Shown: positions 52,527 through 61,767, counted from the stretch's first letter. The stretch is DNA of 64,000 nucleotides from an uncultured Porphyromonas sp. (GCF_938023125.1 NZ_CALHDW010000011.1:1-64000), one strand, 5' to 3'. The notes: generated by a model from the sequence alone, not told the origin. A program made the numbers and translations.

Positions 52527-53735
52527 ATGAAAGCTAAAGTTTTAATGCTCGCCCTCATGGGTAGCTTCGCACTCTCTATTGGTGCACAAGCTCAGCAGGA
52601 AGTAGCAACTCCCAATAAATCTGGTCACAAGACTGTCTTCAATCGTGATAGAGGTTGTGACCACTGGTTCCTCGAAATTCAGGGTGGTGTTGGGATGCTT
52701 CCTTTCGGTGAAGCCAACAATAAGGCTGAACTCAAAGATCGCATTTACCCCATCGCTCAGCTTGGTCTAGGCCAATGGCATGAACCTTGGTTCGCTACTC
52801 GTGTACAGATCGGTGGCTGGAACATGAAGGGTTTTGCTATAGATCCTGCAACTGGTGCAAACCAAGCTTACAACAACCTCTTTGGTGTAGCCCACTACGA
52901 CTTCATGTTTGATCTCGTAAACTACTTTGCAAAGTACAACGCCAAGCGTGTATTCCACATCGTTCCTTACGTAGGTCTCGGTGCAGGTTACAAGCATCAC
53001 ACTACTACTGGTGGCGCTTTTGCTGATGTTTTCGATGCTAACAAGCGTGTCAAGGATGCTACAACTAACGACTTCGGTGGCCTAGTAGATGCCGGTATCA
53101 TCTTCAAGTTCCGTCTTGGTCGTCGTGTAGACCTCAACCTCGAAGCACAAATGGTAGCAACAAAGACTGGCATGATCGGTACTTCTTGGACGAAGCAAGG
53201 TGCTGACCTTATGGCTTTCGCTACTGCAGGTCTTGGTTTCAACCTTGGTAAGCCCGAGTGGGATGTTCTTACTCCCATGGATTGGGGTCTTGTAAACGAT
53301 CTCAATGGTCAGATCAACAACCTCCGTGCAGAAAATGCAGAGCTCTCTAAGCGTCCTGCTTACTGCCCCGAATGCCCCGAAGTTCAACCTGCTCAAACTA
53401 CTACAGAAGTAAAGACTGTTGTAAGCAACGTTGTTTACTTCCGCATTGCTAGCGCTAAGATTGATCAGAACCAGTACATCAATATCTACAACACTGCTAA
53501 GTACGCTCTTGATAACAATAGCAAGATCTACATCGTAGGTTATGCTGACGAGGGTACAGGTACATCAAACGGTAACATGGCTATCTCTGAACGTCGTGCT
53601 AAGGCTGTTGCTAAGGCTCTTGTTGAAAAGTATGGCGTATCTGAAGATATGATCGAAGTTGACTTCAAGGGTGACACTGTACAACCTTATGAAACCAACG
53701 AGTGGAACCGTGTAGTTATCATGACTGCTGAGTAA
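52527..53735 (+). CDS. OmpA-like outer-membrane protein, second of pair
   Basis: 402 residues from the ATG at 52527; the longer frame starting inside the upstream gene is rejected. Same layout as its neighbour: signal peptide, barrel, L-R-A-E-N-A-E-L coil, Y-C-P-E-C-P-E linker, and OmpA domain (V-V-Y-F-R-I-A-S-A-K ... Y-I-V-G-Y-A-D-E-G-T-G ... I-S-E-R-R-A-K-A-V). The two genes are 34 bp apart and surely co-transcribed, ending at a strong terminator. Confidence 0.93.
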   Translation: MKAKVLMLALMGSFALSIGAQAQQEVATPNKSGHKTVFNRDRGCDHWFLEIQGGVGMLPFGEANNKAELKDRIYPIAQLGLGQWHEPWFATRVQIGGWNMKGFAIDPATGANQAYNNLFGVAHYDFMFDLVNYFAKYNAKRVFHIVPYVGLGAGYKHHTTTGGAFADVFDANKRVKDATTNDFGGLVDAGIIFKFRLGRRVDLNLEAQMVATKTGMIGTSWTKQGADLMAFATAGLGFNLGKPEWDVLTPMDWGLVNDLNGQINNLRAENAELSKRPAYCPECPEVQPAQTTTEVKTVVSNVVYFRIASAKIDQNQYINIYNTAKYALDNNSKIYIVGYADEGTGTSNGNMAISERRAKAVAKALVEKYGVSEDMIEVDFKGDTVQPYETNEWNRVVIMTAE

Positions 53736-53773
53736 AACTCCTTGATAGATTATTCTATCATCACCTAATTATA

Positions 53774-53804
53774 GGGTGCGTCTCAAGTAGGCGCACCCTT
53801 TTTT
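53774..53804 (+). terminator. Terminator of the OmpA-like pair
   Basis: Seven-bp stem GGGTGCG (53774-53780) with CGCACCC (53792-53798) followed by six T residues. Confidence 0.85.
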
Positions 53805-53837
53805 CTTATCTCTTCTACCTTAGTGAATAAAAAATTC

Positions 53838-53845
53838 TACCTTTG
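53838..53845 (+). promoter_or_regulatory. -7 box (TACCTTTG) upstream of the GTPase cassette
   Basis: TACCTTTG followed by TAGCG, 293 bp before the ATG at 54138. No other box of this form lies nearer, so the mRNA probably has a long leader. Confidence 0.5.
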
Positions 53846-54137
53846 TAGCGAAGTAATTTTTTCGCCTCATACTAGGCGTGTACTCTGTGTCAAAAAGCCC
53901 TCTCGTGGGGAGGAAATGGCAGATGTATCGTGTGATGTGCACTAATAAAGGAAGAGGATTCTACTATCAAGGCTACTCTCTATTAAGATAGTGAATGGCT
54001 TGCCTCCTAGAGGTTTTATTCCCCCTTGGCAAGGATGTCTCCCTTGATGGGGCGGGAAGTAGCGCAGAGGTTCATTTTATATTCTCATGCGCTCGAAAAG
54101 AATCTCCTTCACAGACAAAAATTAATTAGCAAATAAA
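53846..54137 (+). other. Long 5' leader of the GTPase cassette
   Basis: No gene is supported. Local pairings are visible (CGCCT/AGGCG at 53871-53886, ACTATC/GATAGT near 53971-53993, and CCCCC/GGGG near 54031-54053), so the leader may fold. A nine-codon frame from 53926 follows a GGGGAGGAA stretch, but is too short to judge. Confidence 0.4.
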
Positions 54138-55202
54138 ATGAATTCAAAAGGACTTCTCAAACTCTTTTCGCTTCTTGCTTTTGTTGCTTTTGCGGCTGTT
54201 AGCTGCTGGGCTACGGCAGAGTCGTTACACCTTTTGTTACCTAATTGGCCTTCCGTTTTATGTTGGATTGTTACCATCGGATTCTATGTAGTAGCGTCTT
54301 ATGGTACCAAGATGATTGTGGATAGTTTGAACCAGTCTGTATATGTAGAGAAGCGTAGAGCAAAGTTTGTGGGGGGGATTTTATTGGCACTCTTTTTCTG
54401 GATTGTGTGTAGTTTCCCCACCAATACTCACACCTTCTTTTATCGCAGCGCTATTGTGGACGTGGTGATAGACGACATTGCTACTACCCGTACCTATCTG
54501 CAAAATCTTGCGAGTGATGCCAAGGGCGAGACGGATGTAAAGAGGGTACAGGATAGTGTTAGTGCTATTGTCAATGCCCAGCTCATAGCTTTGGAGGGGG
54601 AGATTGATAATCTTGCCAACCCGGGTTTTGGAGATCGTGCAAAGTCGCATCTTGCCAAGATTGCCCAGACGCTGCAAGTGGCTCAGATCCCAACGCTTTC
54701 GTATACGGGCAGTACTCCCGGGCAGATTAAGAGCCTCAAGGAGCAGTATCGTAAGACCATTGTAGAAATGCTGGAGAGAAGAAAGATGGAGATTGCTCGC
54801 CAGATGACCAACGTACAAGCTCTTGAATATAAGTCGGAGGCTGAGGCGCGACTTCGGGAGCTGGAGACAATGTCCGCCAAAATTACGGATATGGCCAATG
54901 CCAAGAAGATTGACGAAGATCTCATCAATCAGACGGATATGGAGCTTAAGAAGTCCTATGCCACAATTAAGAACTATCAGCACTTTGTAGAGATAAAGCC
55001 TGAGGATCAGGAGCTGTATCTCTCAGAGCGTCCCGTGACAAAGACTTCTCGCATGCTTAGCGTCTTTGATGTTTGGAAAGACTTCTTAGAAGGTAAGTAT
55101 GCAGGCCGTGGTATTATCTTCTGGGTGATACTCTCGCTTCTTGTCGATATTGCAGCCTTTATCTTTTTCGATCTTGCTTTCAAGAAAAGAGAATCCTTTT
55201 AA
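54138..55202 (+). CDS. Polytopic inner-membrane protein with coiled extracytoplasmic domain (GTPase cassette, gene 1)
   Basis: 354 residues; I recognise no family. Three N-terminal membrane segments (about 9-28, 40-60, 85-100) are joined by a basic cytoplasmic loop containing E-K-R-R-A-K. Residues of about 101-332 are hydrophilic and strongly helical, probably coiled coil, and should lie in the periplasm. A fourth segment (about 334-348) returns the short basic C terminus to the cytoplasm. This layout suits a transducer or pore scaffold. It is followed by a GTPase gene after 15 bp and by two anchored coiled-coil proteins, and is inferred to work with them. Confidence 0.75.
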   Translation: MNSKGLLKLFSLLAFVAFAAVSCWATAESLHLLLPNWPSVLCWIVTIGFYVVASYGTKMIVDSLNQSVYVEKRRAKFVGGILLALFFWIVCSFPTNTHTFFYRSAIVDVVIDDIATTRTYLQNLASDAKGETDVKRVQDSVSAIVNAQLIALEGEIDNLANPGFGDRAKSHLAKIAQTLQVAQIPTLSYTGSTPGQIKSLKEQYRKTIVEMLERRKMEIARQMTNVQALEYKSEAEARLRELETMSAKITDMANAKKIDEDLINQTDMELKKSYATIKNYQHFVEIKPEDQELYLSERPVTKTSRMLSVFDVWKDFLEGKYAGRGIIFWVILSLLVDIAAFIFFDLAFKKRESF

Positions 55203-55217
55203 TATCCCCTTCAGACT

Positions 55218-56165
55218 ATGGCAAATATCAATTTTGATAATAATGAGGAGTTGCAATCTTCTGCCTCTGTGCAGCAGGAGGAGGTATCCATACAGGCTCC
55301 CTCGGTAGCGGAATATGCGCAGCCATCCTCTTACTCTTCTGAGTCGAATCTTGGGCTTAGCGAGATAGAGATAAACGATGCCAACAAGATAAATGTAACC
55401 ATTGCCGATACGGAAGCTCCCCTGCTTATGTTGTTTGGTCCCCCTTCGTGCGGAAAAACGATGACGCTCATTCGTCTCACTCGTTACTTGCAGAAGAAGG
55501 GCTATACGGTTGCTCCCATCCCGAGTTTCCGCCCAAGTTACGATAAGAATTATCGGGAGTTGTGCGAGAATTTTAATGCCATGATCAATAGCTCTGATGC
55601 AGCTAAGGCTACAAGCAACGTGAGCTTTATGCTCGTTGAGGTGCTCAAGGAGGGACGGCGAGTTTGTCAGATCCTAGAGGCTCCCGGGGAGTATTATTTC
55701 AATCCGGAGAACCCCATGGCAGACTTCCCGGCCTACTTCAATAAGATCATCAATATGACAAGTCGCAAGATTTGGCTTTTCTTCTTGGAGCCCATTTGGA
55801 GAGAAGAGCAGGATCGAAGGAACTATGTCAAGCGTATAGAGATGGTTAAGAATAGAAGCCGTGCACATGATAAGGCGATTTTTGTTCTCAACAAGATTGA
55901 TAAGACAAACTATGTAATTGCTCCGGGGCGAGTGCATCGTCAGCAGGCTCTGCAGCAGGTTAGTTTCCTTTATCCTAATCTATTTGTTCCATTCCGCAAT
56001 ACTAACCCCATAACCTCGTTCTTCCATCAGTATAATTTTGATTTTGTCACGATGCACACGGGCGACTATGTGGCGGCTGTTGATGGTACGCTCACCTTTC
56101 AGGAGGGACCCGAGGAGTATGTGGCAGAGTTTTGGAAGATTATTCAGCGTCATATTAGAGGATAG
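55218..56165 (+). CDS. TRAFAC-like P-loop GTPase (GTPase cassette, gene 2)
   Basis: 315 residues, soluble. A low-complexity N terminus (1-60, rich in Ser, Gln and Glu) precedes a P-loop domain: Walker A G-P-P-S-C-G-K-T at 74-81, a switch-II-like E-A-P-G-E at 154-158 in place of D-x-x-G, and the guanine-specificity motif N-K-I-D at 225-228 after a hydrophobic strand. This order is that of TRAFAC GTPases such as the DO-GTPase group described in bacterial conflict systems. The N-K-x-D motif argues for GTP rather than ATP. It sits 15 bp after the polytopic membrane protein and 11 bp before the first anchored protein; probable central switch of the cassette. Confidence 0.8.
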   Translation: MANINFDNNEELQSSASVQQEEVSIQAPSVAEYAQPSSYSSESNLGLSEIEINDANKINVTIADTEAPLLMLFGPPSCGKTMTLIRLTRYLQKKGYTVAPIPSFRPSYDKNYRELCENFNAMINSSDAAKATSNVSFMLVEVLKEGRRVCQILEAPGEYYFNPENPMADFPAYFNKIINMTSRKIWLFFLEPIWREEQDRRNYVKRIEMVKNRSRAHDKAIFVLNKIDKTNYVIAPGRVHRQQALQQVSFLYPNLFVPFRNTNPITSFFHQYNFDFVTMHTGDYVAAVDGTLTFQEGPEEYVAEFWKIIQRHIRG

Positions 56166-56176
56166 TAGAGAGCATT

Positions 56177-57391
56177 ATGCAGTTTGAGATATTTGTACAC
56201 GGTACCCCAAATGGCCAGCAGTTGCTGGGTAATTCTTCTGAAGTTTTTGGTCGGTTTGTTCAAACTTTTTACGCTGCAAATACTTCAGAGATAGCTGAAA
56301 AGCTACGAGTGGATAGGCTGACTATCGGAGAGAATAGTACCCTATTTTATTCCTTGGTGATAGCTCGTGGTGTTTTGGGCGATGATGGACGTGAGGGCGG
56401 CTATGTAGCGCTCTCTTTACAGCTCGATTCTCTGGCTCGTAATACAGCTCAGGTCTACGATCTACTCAAAGCTCTCTATCTTACCAAGGTGCTCGGGCGC
56501 ATCGTTCGCACGAAAGAGGGAGGGAAAGTGCAGTTTGTCAGCTCTAAACTCTCTTCTGTGGGCGGGAATTACATCTCCGAATTAGAACAGTTTGTCGCTA
56601 ATTACATCAAAGAAAATATCGGTCTTGCGGGCTTTGCCCCCATCCCTTCTGGCGAAAATAAGGGGACTCCTAGGGGAGGAGTCGCTCGGATCAATCGCTT
56701 AGATCTTGCAGAAAATCGTGTCGTAAGCCTTCTTTTACAGGGGAGTTCTATTGAGATTTCAGATGAATTTCCTTCGCAAGCACTGGCGAGTCAGGTAGAG
56801 GAGTTGTACCACAAATTAGAGGCGTCTGAGTCCGGAGCGAGTAGGAAGCTAGCCGAAATGCAAAAGGCCCATGAGCAGGCTACAGCTTCTGTAGAGCAGC
56901 AATGGCAGAGCAAAATAGACCAGCTTGCTCAAGAAAATGCTGCCGACAAGAAGAAGTCTCAAGAGCAGATACGTACTCTCACGGAGGAGAAGAATAGCCT
57001 TGCAAAACAGGTGGAGCAGATAAAGACAAAGCTCCAGGGCCAAGAGGTGCATGAGTATCTAGTTCATAACGAGTCTGACTTGAAGAGACTTGCTCAGGCT
57101 ATCCTCTCTTTGTTTGGGCTTGGGCACTCTCAGCCATCTTCTGCAGCTGGTAGACAAGAGAAATCAACCTCTAAGGCTGCCTCTTTGGGCCGATGGATGC
57201 CTATTGCCAACTTAGTTTTAACCCTTATATGCGCCCTGTTGCTCACAGTGGTTTTGGTCTTTTTTCGTCCTAGTAAAGGCGATAATATGCCTACCCCTCT
57301 ACCTATTCAACATGATACAATCTATTTGGAAAAACCGGCCATAGACTCTGCCGATCTCTCGGCTCACGATTCTGCTACACTCGTGCACTAG
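56177..57391 (+). CDS. Membrane-anchored coiled-coil protein with GAP1-like N-terminal domain (GTPase cassette, gene 3)
   Basis: 404 residues with no signal peptide. The N-terminal domain (1-160) starts F-V-H-G-T-P-N-G-Q-Q-L-L and contains F-Y-S-L-V-I-A-R-G then G-R-E-G-G-Y-V-A-L-S-L-Q-L, recalling the N-terminal domains of GTPase-associated proteins (GAP1-N). A long coiled coil spans about 208-292. One membrane segment (352-373) near the C terminus leaves a short, Asp/Ser/Thr-rich tail outside. So the N-terminal domain and coil are cytoplasmic, next to the GTPase. The family resemblance is from pattern only. Confidence 0.7.
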   Translation: MQFEIFVHGTPNGQQLLGNSSEVFGRFVQTFYAANTSEIAEKLRVDRLTIGENSTLFYSLVIARGVLGDDGREGGYVALSLQLDSLARNTAQVYDLLKALYLTKVLGRIVRTKEGGKVQFVSSKLSSVGGNYISELEQFVANYIKENIGLAGFAPIPSGENKGTPRGGVARINRLDLAENRVVSLLLQGSSIEISDEFPSQALASQVEELYHKLEASESGASRKLAEMQKAHEQATASVEQQWQSKIDQLAQENAADKKKSQEQIRTLTEEKNSLAKQVEQIKTKLQGQEVHEYLVHNESDLKRLAQAILSLFGLGHSQPSSAAGRQEKSTSKAASLGRWMPIANLVLTLICALLLTVVLVFFRPSKGDNMPTPLPIQHDTIYLEKPAIDSADLSAHDSATLVH

Positions 57392-57437
57392 GGTGCTAGC
57401 TCCGCTTTTTTCATCCATGATCTAGACTTATACCCCA

Positions 57438-58718
57438 ATGAATTGTTCTGTCTACCTCTTCTCCGGAGCTTCTGCACAGCACGATCAATATCCCAACGAC
57501 TCGCTAGCACCGCTTTTTAAGCGGTTGGTTTCGCTTTGTACAGAGCCAAGGCAACTGGTAATATACCGAGAGGGCGAACTCGTCTTCTATGCCTATATCT
57601 GCCTTTTAGAGCCGACATCTAGGGAGTATTTTGGCTTTGCTTTACTTCTCAATGGGGAGCAAATCAAGGGGCAGTTTGGGCATCTTCTTGAGTTTTCGGA
57701 GGTCCAGATACAGCGCTTAGCCCTTGAGAAGACCTTGCTCACGCTCGATGATTATGGACGTCTCAGGCGTACGGACCTCTCCTTTCCATCCCAACCCGTT
57801 TTGCTAGATCGCCTGGTGCATCACCTGAGAGGGGCAGCTCTTTCCTTGCAGATGCCTATGGAGATGCTTCCGCCCACCGACTATAGTATTGAGGGGAGTA
57901 GCTATTCTTCTCTGCCTTGCTCCGCAGGCGATGACGCCATTCTCGCTGCTATGGCCAGAAGTGCAGTGGTGGCAGTGGTACGCAATGAGGGCTATCAGGA
58001 TGCTTCCCTCAAGCAGTATAGTGAGCAGCTTCATCGGCTATCGACGGAGCGAGATACCGCTCGAGGTGAGCTTTTGACGCTAAAAAGTGAGTATGATAAG
58101 CTGTTGCGCCAGAAGAAACAGTATAAGAAGGTTTCCATTCTTACCCTCTGTATTGTCCTTTTGTGCCTTATTGGGGTGGGTGGATTCCTCGTCTTAGGGT
58201 ACAATCTGCGCTTAGTGCAGCAAGATGCCAAGGAGCAATCTTCTCAGAATGAAATACTTGAGAAGAGAAACGAAAAACTGGCGCAGGATAACGAGGAGCT
58301 TGCCTATTCGTATCAAAAAGAACGGCAAGAGCATCGCGAAGCCCGCTCTCTACTCGAAGGCCTGGCGCAAGATATGCCGATTGTTATTAAGGGTATTGGC
58401 GTTACCACTACCAGCCACTCCTCCGAGAGACCCGGCGGATTTTCTCTGCAGGCGCCGGTAGATCATTATCTCTGGATCGCTATTGAGTACAAAGAATTGG
58501 AGGAGGCAACGATAGATCTAAGGTGCGAAGTGTATCGTGAGGAGGATCATTTCTTTATGGGATCTGTGCAGATCTCATTGCAAACCTTGCTGCTCGGGGA
58601 GGGGGTACGCACTGCGGTAAGCTCGCCCCTTGTAGGCGAATGGGTTGAGGGAGCCTATCGTGTTGAAGTCTCCAATGGGGAGAAATCGGTCTATTCTAAG
58701 ACCTTCCGCCTTATTTAG
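57438..58718 (+). CDS. Membrane-spanning coiled-coil protein with related N-terminal domain and periplasmic beta domain (GTPase cassette, gene 4)
   Basis: 426 residues. The cytoplasmic N-terminal domain (1-145) shares with gene 3 the run F-Y-A-Y-I-C-L then Y-F-G-F-A-L-L-L-N. A short coiled coil (about 195-235) leads to one membrane segment (242-264), then a periplasmic coil (265-318), and a C-terminal beta-sandwich-like domain (320-426). Unlike gene 3, most of its C-terminal half is outside, so it could sense an extracytoplasmic signal and pass it to the GTPase. Gap to gene 3 is 46 bp. No family is recognised for the beta domain. Confidence 0.7.
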   Translation: MNCSVYLFSGASAQHDQYPNDSLAPLFKRLVSLCTEPRQLVIYREGELVFYAYICLLEPTSREYFGFALLLNGEQIKGQFGHLLEFSEVQIQRLALEKTLLTLDDYGRLRRTDLSFPSQPVLLDRLVHHLRGAALSLQMPMEMLPPTDYSIEGSSYSSLPCSAGDDAILAAMARSAVVAVVRNEGYQDASLKQYSEQLHRLSTERDTARGELLTLKSEYDKLLRQKKQYKKVSILTLCIVLLCLIGVGGFLVLGYNLRLVQQDAKEQSSQNEILEKRNEKLAQDNEELAYSYQKERQEHREARSLLEGLAQDMPIVIKGIGVTTTSHSSERPGGFSLQAPVDHYLWIAIEYKELEEATIDLRCEVYREEDHFFMGSVQISLQTLLLGEGVRTAVSSPLVGEWVEGAYRVEVSNGEKSVYSKTFRLI

Positions 58719-58790
58719 TCCTACCTTTCTAGCCCCCCTTTTCGCTTCTCTTTGTTGATTGGGAGGCTTCTGTGGGCGGTGTTTGTAGGG

Positions 58791-58991
58791 CTAGGCCTCT
58801 TTGTCTTTGGCTTTCGTCTCTCTTTTGGGAGGGGTGGGGGTGTGACAGCATCCCGAGCACCCCGGGCAGGATGAAGAGCCCTTTTCATCACCTTCTTTGG
58901 GGCGTGCTGCAAAAATGCGCCATAGGAAGCGCAAGGTCGCAGCTACGGCAAGGGCTACAATAATGTACACAAGTATCAGTTGTATAGTCAT
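58791..58991 (-). CDS. FeoB-associated Cys-rich membrane protein
   Basis: 66 residues: one membrane segment near the N terminus (about 6-24) and a Cys-rich tail (S-C-P-G-C-S-G-C-C-H). This is the small FeoB-associated Cys-rich protein (FeoB_associated, like FeoC-type partners), encoded 38 bp after feoB. It may bind iron or assist FeoB assembly. Confidence 0.85.
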   Translation of the reverse strand: MTIQLILVYIIVALAVAATLRFLWRIFAARPKEGDEKGSSSCPGCSGCCHTPTPPKRETKAKDKEA

Positions 58992-59029
58992 ACTCTTGAG
59001 AGTGTTTTATGCCCTTACTACAAATCCCT

Positions 59030-61555
59030 TTAGAACCCTAACCATGAGCCAATCTGGTAGACCAGAAACGAGGTTACCCATGCGAGGAGGCAGGTGTAGA
59101 CCATTACAAAAAGACTCCATTTATAGCTCCCTGCCTCACGCCCTACCGCTGTTACTGTAGCGATACAGGGGAAGTATAGCAAAACAAATACCATGAAAGA
59201 GAGGGCGACAAGCGGGCTAAATGCTTGGGACCCATCGGGGCGAACCTCTTGCTTGATGCGCTCCGACAATTGTACCGAAGCCTCGTCGCTATCATCACTA
59301 TTACCCGTATAGATAACTCCCATTGCACCTACTACTACCTCTTTGGCCGGTAGACCCGATAGGAGTGCGATACTCATCTTCCAATCGAAGCCTAGGGGAG
59401 CTAGTGCAGGCTCTATAGCCTTACCCATTTGCCCCAAGATAGAGCCCTCTTGTTGCTCGGTGTGCCCTACAAGACGGATTGAGTCAATGATCTCTTCTCT
59501 CTCTTTAGCGGAGTGAACTTCAGCATTGTTGAGTACTTCGGTAATGCGAGCTTCTGTGCGCTTTTCGACCTCAGCTCGCGGGAAGTATCCCAAAAACCAG
59601 ATAATCACGGAGGCTACCAAGATGATGGTTCCCATCTTTTGTAGGTACTCTTTTGCCTTGTCCCAGACGTGGATAAGTACGGATTTGTAGGTGGGGATAC
59701 GGTAGGGAGGTAGCTCCATTACAAATGGAATATCCTCTTGTTTGAAAAAGAGTTTGCGGAACAATCGTGCCAACAATACGGCAAGGATAATCCCCAATAG
59801 ATACAATCCGAAGAAGACGATACCTGCATGGCGAGGGAAGAAGGCTCCGGCTAGGAGTACATATACCGGTAGGCGTGCATTGCAACTCATCAGAGGAGTT
59901 ACCAAGATGGTGATGAGTCGGCTTTGTCGGCTCTCGATGGTGCGAGACGACATGATAGCCGGCACGTTACAGCCGAAGCCCATAATCAAGGGGATAAACG
60001 ACTTTCCGTGCAGCCCCATCTTGTGCATCAGTTTGTCCATCATAAAGGCGGCACGCGCCATGTATCCCGTATCTTCCATTACCGAGATGAATAGGTAAAG
60101 GATCAGGATCTGTGGCAAGAATACAATAACGCCGCCTACACCGCTGATAATCCCCCCTACAATGAGGTCTTTGAGGGGGCCATCGCTGAGGAGGCTCGAT
60201 ACCCCATCACTGATATACTGCACAAGTGCCTCTATCCAACTTTGAGGGTAAGCCCCGAGGATAAAGGTGCACTCAAACATCAGGAAGATGAAAACGAGGA
60301 AGATGGGAAATCCTACGATAGGATTGATGAGCAAGCGGTCTATACGATCCGTTTTGGTGCGTACGATGCTTTTGTGTGGACGTAGGGTTTCGCGCAGGGC
60401 TCCGGCTATGTATCCGTAGCGTCTGTCGGTTATAAGGATCTCTGTATCCTGCTCTCCCAAACTTGCTTTCATCTTATCCAACTCGTAGCGAACGGCCGAG
60501 AGTATGAAGCCTCCCTTCTCGCCCAATTGAGCCATTGTTTGCTCTATTTCCGAGTCTTTCTCAAGGAGTTTAACGGCAATATAGCGGGCCGGGAGTTGCT
60601 TGGCCAGGGGGAGGTGATCCTCTATTTTTTGCGTGAGGCTCTCGATGGAGGGCTCTAGGATGGCTCCGTAGGGGATCTTGATATCCCGATCGGATGTGGA
60701 GGGGTTCTCTGCAAGAGCCACCACGGCATCAAACAGCTCTTTTACCCCACGAGCTACACGCCCAACGGTGGGCACCATAGGGATGTCGAAGAGTTGGGAG
60801 AGGAGGGGTATGTTGAGTTCACTTTTGCTTTGCTCGAACTCATCAAACATATTGAGGGCTACAACCATGGGGAGCTTCATCTCCTTAATCTGCATGGTTA
60901 GGTAGAGATTGCGCTCTAGGTTGCAGGTGTCTACTACGTCTATGACGATGTCCGGACGCGTCTCCGGGCTGGAGAGGAATTGGCGGATGTAGAGTTCTTC
61001 GGGGCTATAGGGCGATAGCGAATAGCTCCCGGGAAGGTCTACGATCTCAATGCGGTAGTCGCCGTGGTCGAAGTGCGCCTCTTTGGCATCCACGGTTACG
61101 CCGCTGTAATTGCCTACATGCTCATGGGCGCCACTGGCAAGGTTGAAAAGTGAGGTCTTGCCGCAGTTGGGGTTGCCCACAAGGGCCACTCGCAGTTTTT
61201 TGCGATGGGAGCCGGAGCGGGTAGAAGTGTGCGTCTGAGGGTCGTCATTTGTAGGTATTGGGTTGTCTTGACTTTCATCGGCTGAGGCTTCGAGTAGGGG
61301 CTCGCCCGCTGTTGCCTCTTCGGCTTCGGCCTCTACTAGCTCCACATCGATGAGGGAAGCATCCTGCCTTCTGAGTGAAACATTGTAGTCCATAATGCGG
61401 TAGTATACAGGGTCTTTTAGGGGAGCGTTCTGCACTACGGTTACACGCTTCCCCGTAATAAAGCCCATTTCGAGTATCCTTTTACGGAATGCTCCATGCC
61501 CTCCCACCTTCTGGATAAGGACCGTTTTTCCTGTTTCTACATCAGACAACTTCAT
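59030..61555 (-). CDS. feoB: Ferrous iron transporter, FeoA-FeoB fusion
   Basis: 841 residues. A FeoA (SH3-like) domain at 1-75 is fused through an acidic linker to FeoB. The G domain carries G1 G-N-P-N-C-G-K-T at 127-134, D-L-P-G, and N-M-F-D, with the GDI helices after it; the membrane domain has the two Gate motifs and about ten segments. It imports Fe(II) from the periplasm in anaerobic conditions. The FeoA-FeoB fusion is known from Porphyromonas. A -7 box lies 5 bp before the ATG. The Cys-rich partner follows and a TonB receptor lies upstream. Confidence 0.96.
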   Translation of the reverse strand: MKLSDVETGKTVLIQKVGGHGAFRKRILEMGFITGKRVTVVQNAPLKDPVYYRIMDYNVSLRRQDASLIDVELVEAEAEEATAGEPLLEASADESQDNPIPTNDDPQTHTSTRSGSHRKKLRVALVGNPNCGKTSLFNLASGAHEHVGNYSGVTVDAKEAHFDHGDYRIEIVDLPGSYSLSPYSPEELYIRQFLSSPETRPDIVIDVVDTCNLERNLYLTMQIKEMKLPMVVALNMFDEFEQSKSELNIPLLSQLFDIPMVPTVGRVARGVKELFDAVVALAENPSTSDRDIKIPYGAILEPSIESLTQKIEDHLPLAKQLPARYIAVKLLEKDSEIEQTMAQLGEKGGFILSAVRYELDKMKASLGEQDTEILITDRRYGYIAGALRETLRPHKSIVRTKTDRIDRLLINPIVGFPIFLVFIFLMFECTFILGAYPQSWIEALVQYISDGVSSLLSDGPLKDLIVGGIISGVGGVIVFLPQILILYLFISVMEDTGYMARAAFMMDKLMHKMGLHGKSFIPLIMGFGCNVPAIMSSRTIESRQSRLITILVTPLMSCNARLPVYVLLAGAFFPRHAGIVFFGLYLLGIILAVLLARLFRKLFFKQEDIPFVMELPPYRIPTYKSVLIHVWDKAKEYLQKMGTIILVASVIIWFLGYFPRAEVEKRTEARITEVLNNAEVHSAKEREEIIDSIRLVGHTEQQEGSILGQMGKAIEPALAPLGFDWKMSIALLSGLPAKEVVVGAMGVIYTGNSDDSDEASVQLSERIKQEVRPDGSQAFSPLVALSFMVFVLLYFPCIATVTAVGREAGSYKWSLFVMVYTCLLAWVTSFLVYQIGSWLGF

Positions 61556-61559
61556 AAAG

Positions 61560-61567
61560 CAAAGTTA
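61560..61567 (-). promoter_or_regulatory. -7 box (TAACTTTG) of feoB
   Basis: Minus strand reads TAACTTTG only 4 bp before the feoB ATG, implying a leaderless or almost leaderless mRNA. Confidence 0.5.
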
Positions 61568-61654
61568 CCGCACAAATCGCAATATACTATCCTTCTTTCC
61601 TACCTACTAATGGGGATTTTTGAAGCTTTTCAGGTCGCTATTGGGGAGGAAAAA

Positions 61655-61709
61655 GCGTGAAAAAAGAACCCTTGCAGCACCACAATGGGAGTGTACTGCA
61701 AGGGTTCTT
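61655..61709 (-). terminator. Terminator of the TonB-dependent receptor gene
   Basis: Perfect 14-bp stem (61664-61677 with 61696-61709), followed on the minus strand by a T run. Confidence 0.8.
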
Positions 61710-61767
61710 GGGATAGTTGTGGAGAGGCTTTTCTAGGAGTCTCTCTTTAGAGGATTTCTCTACATGC

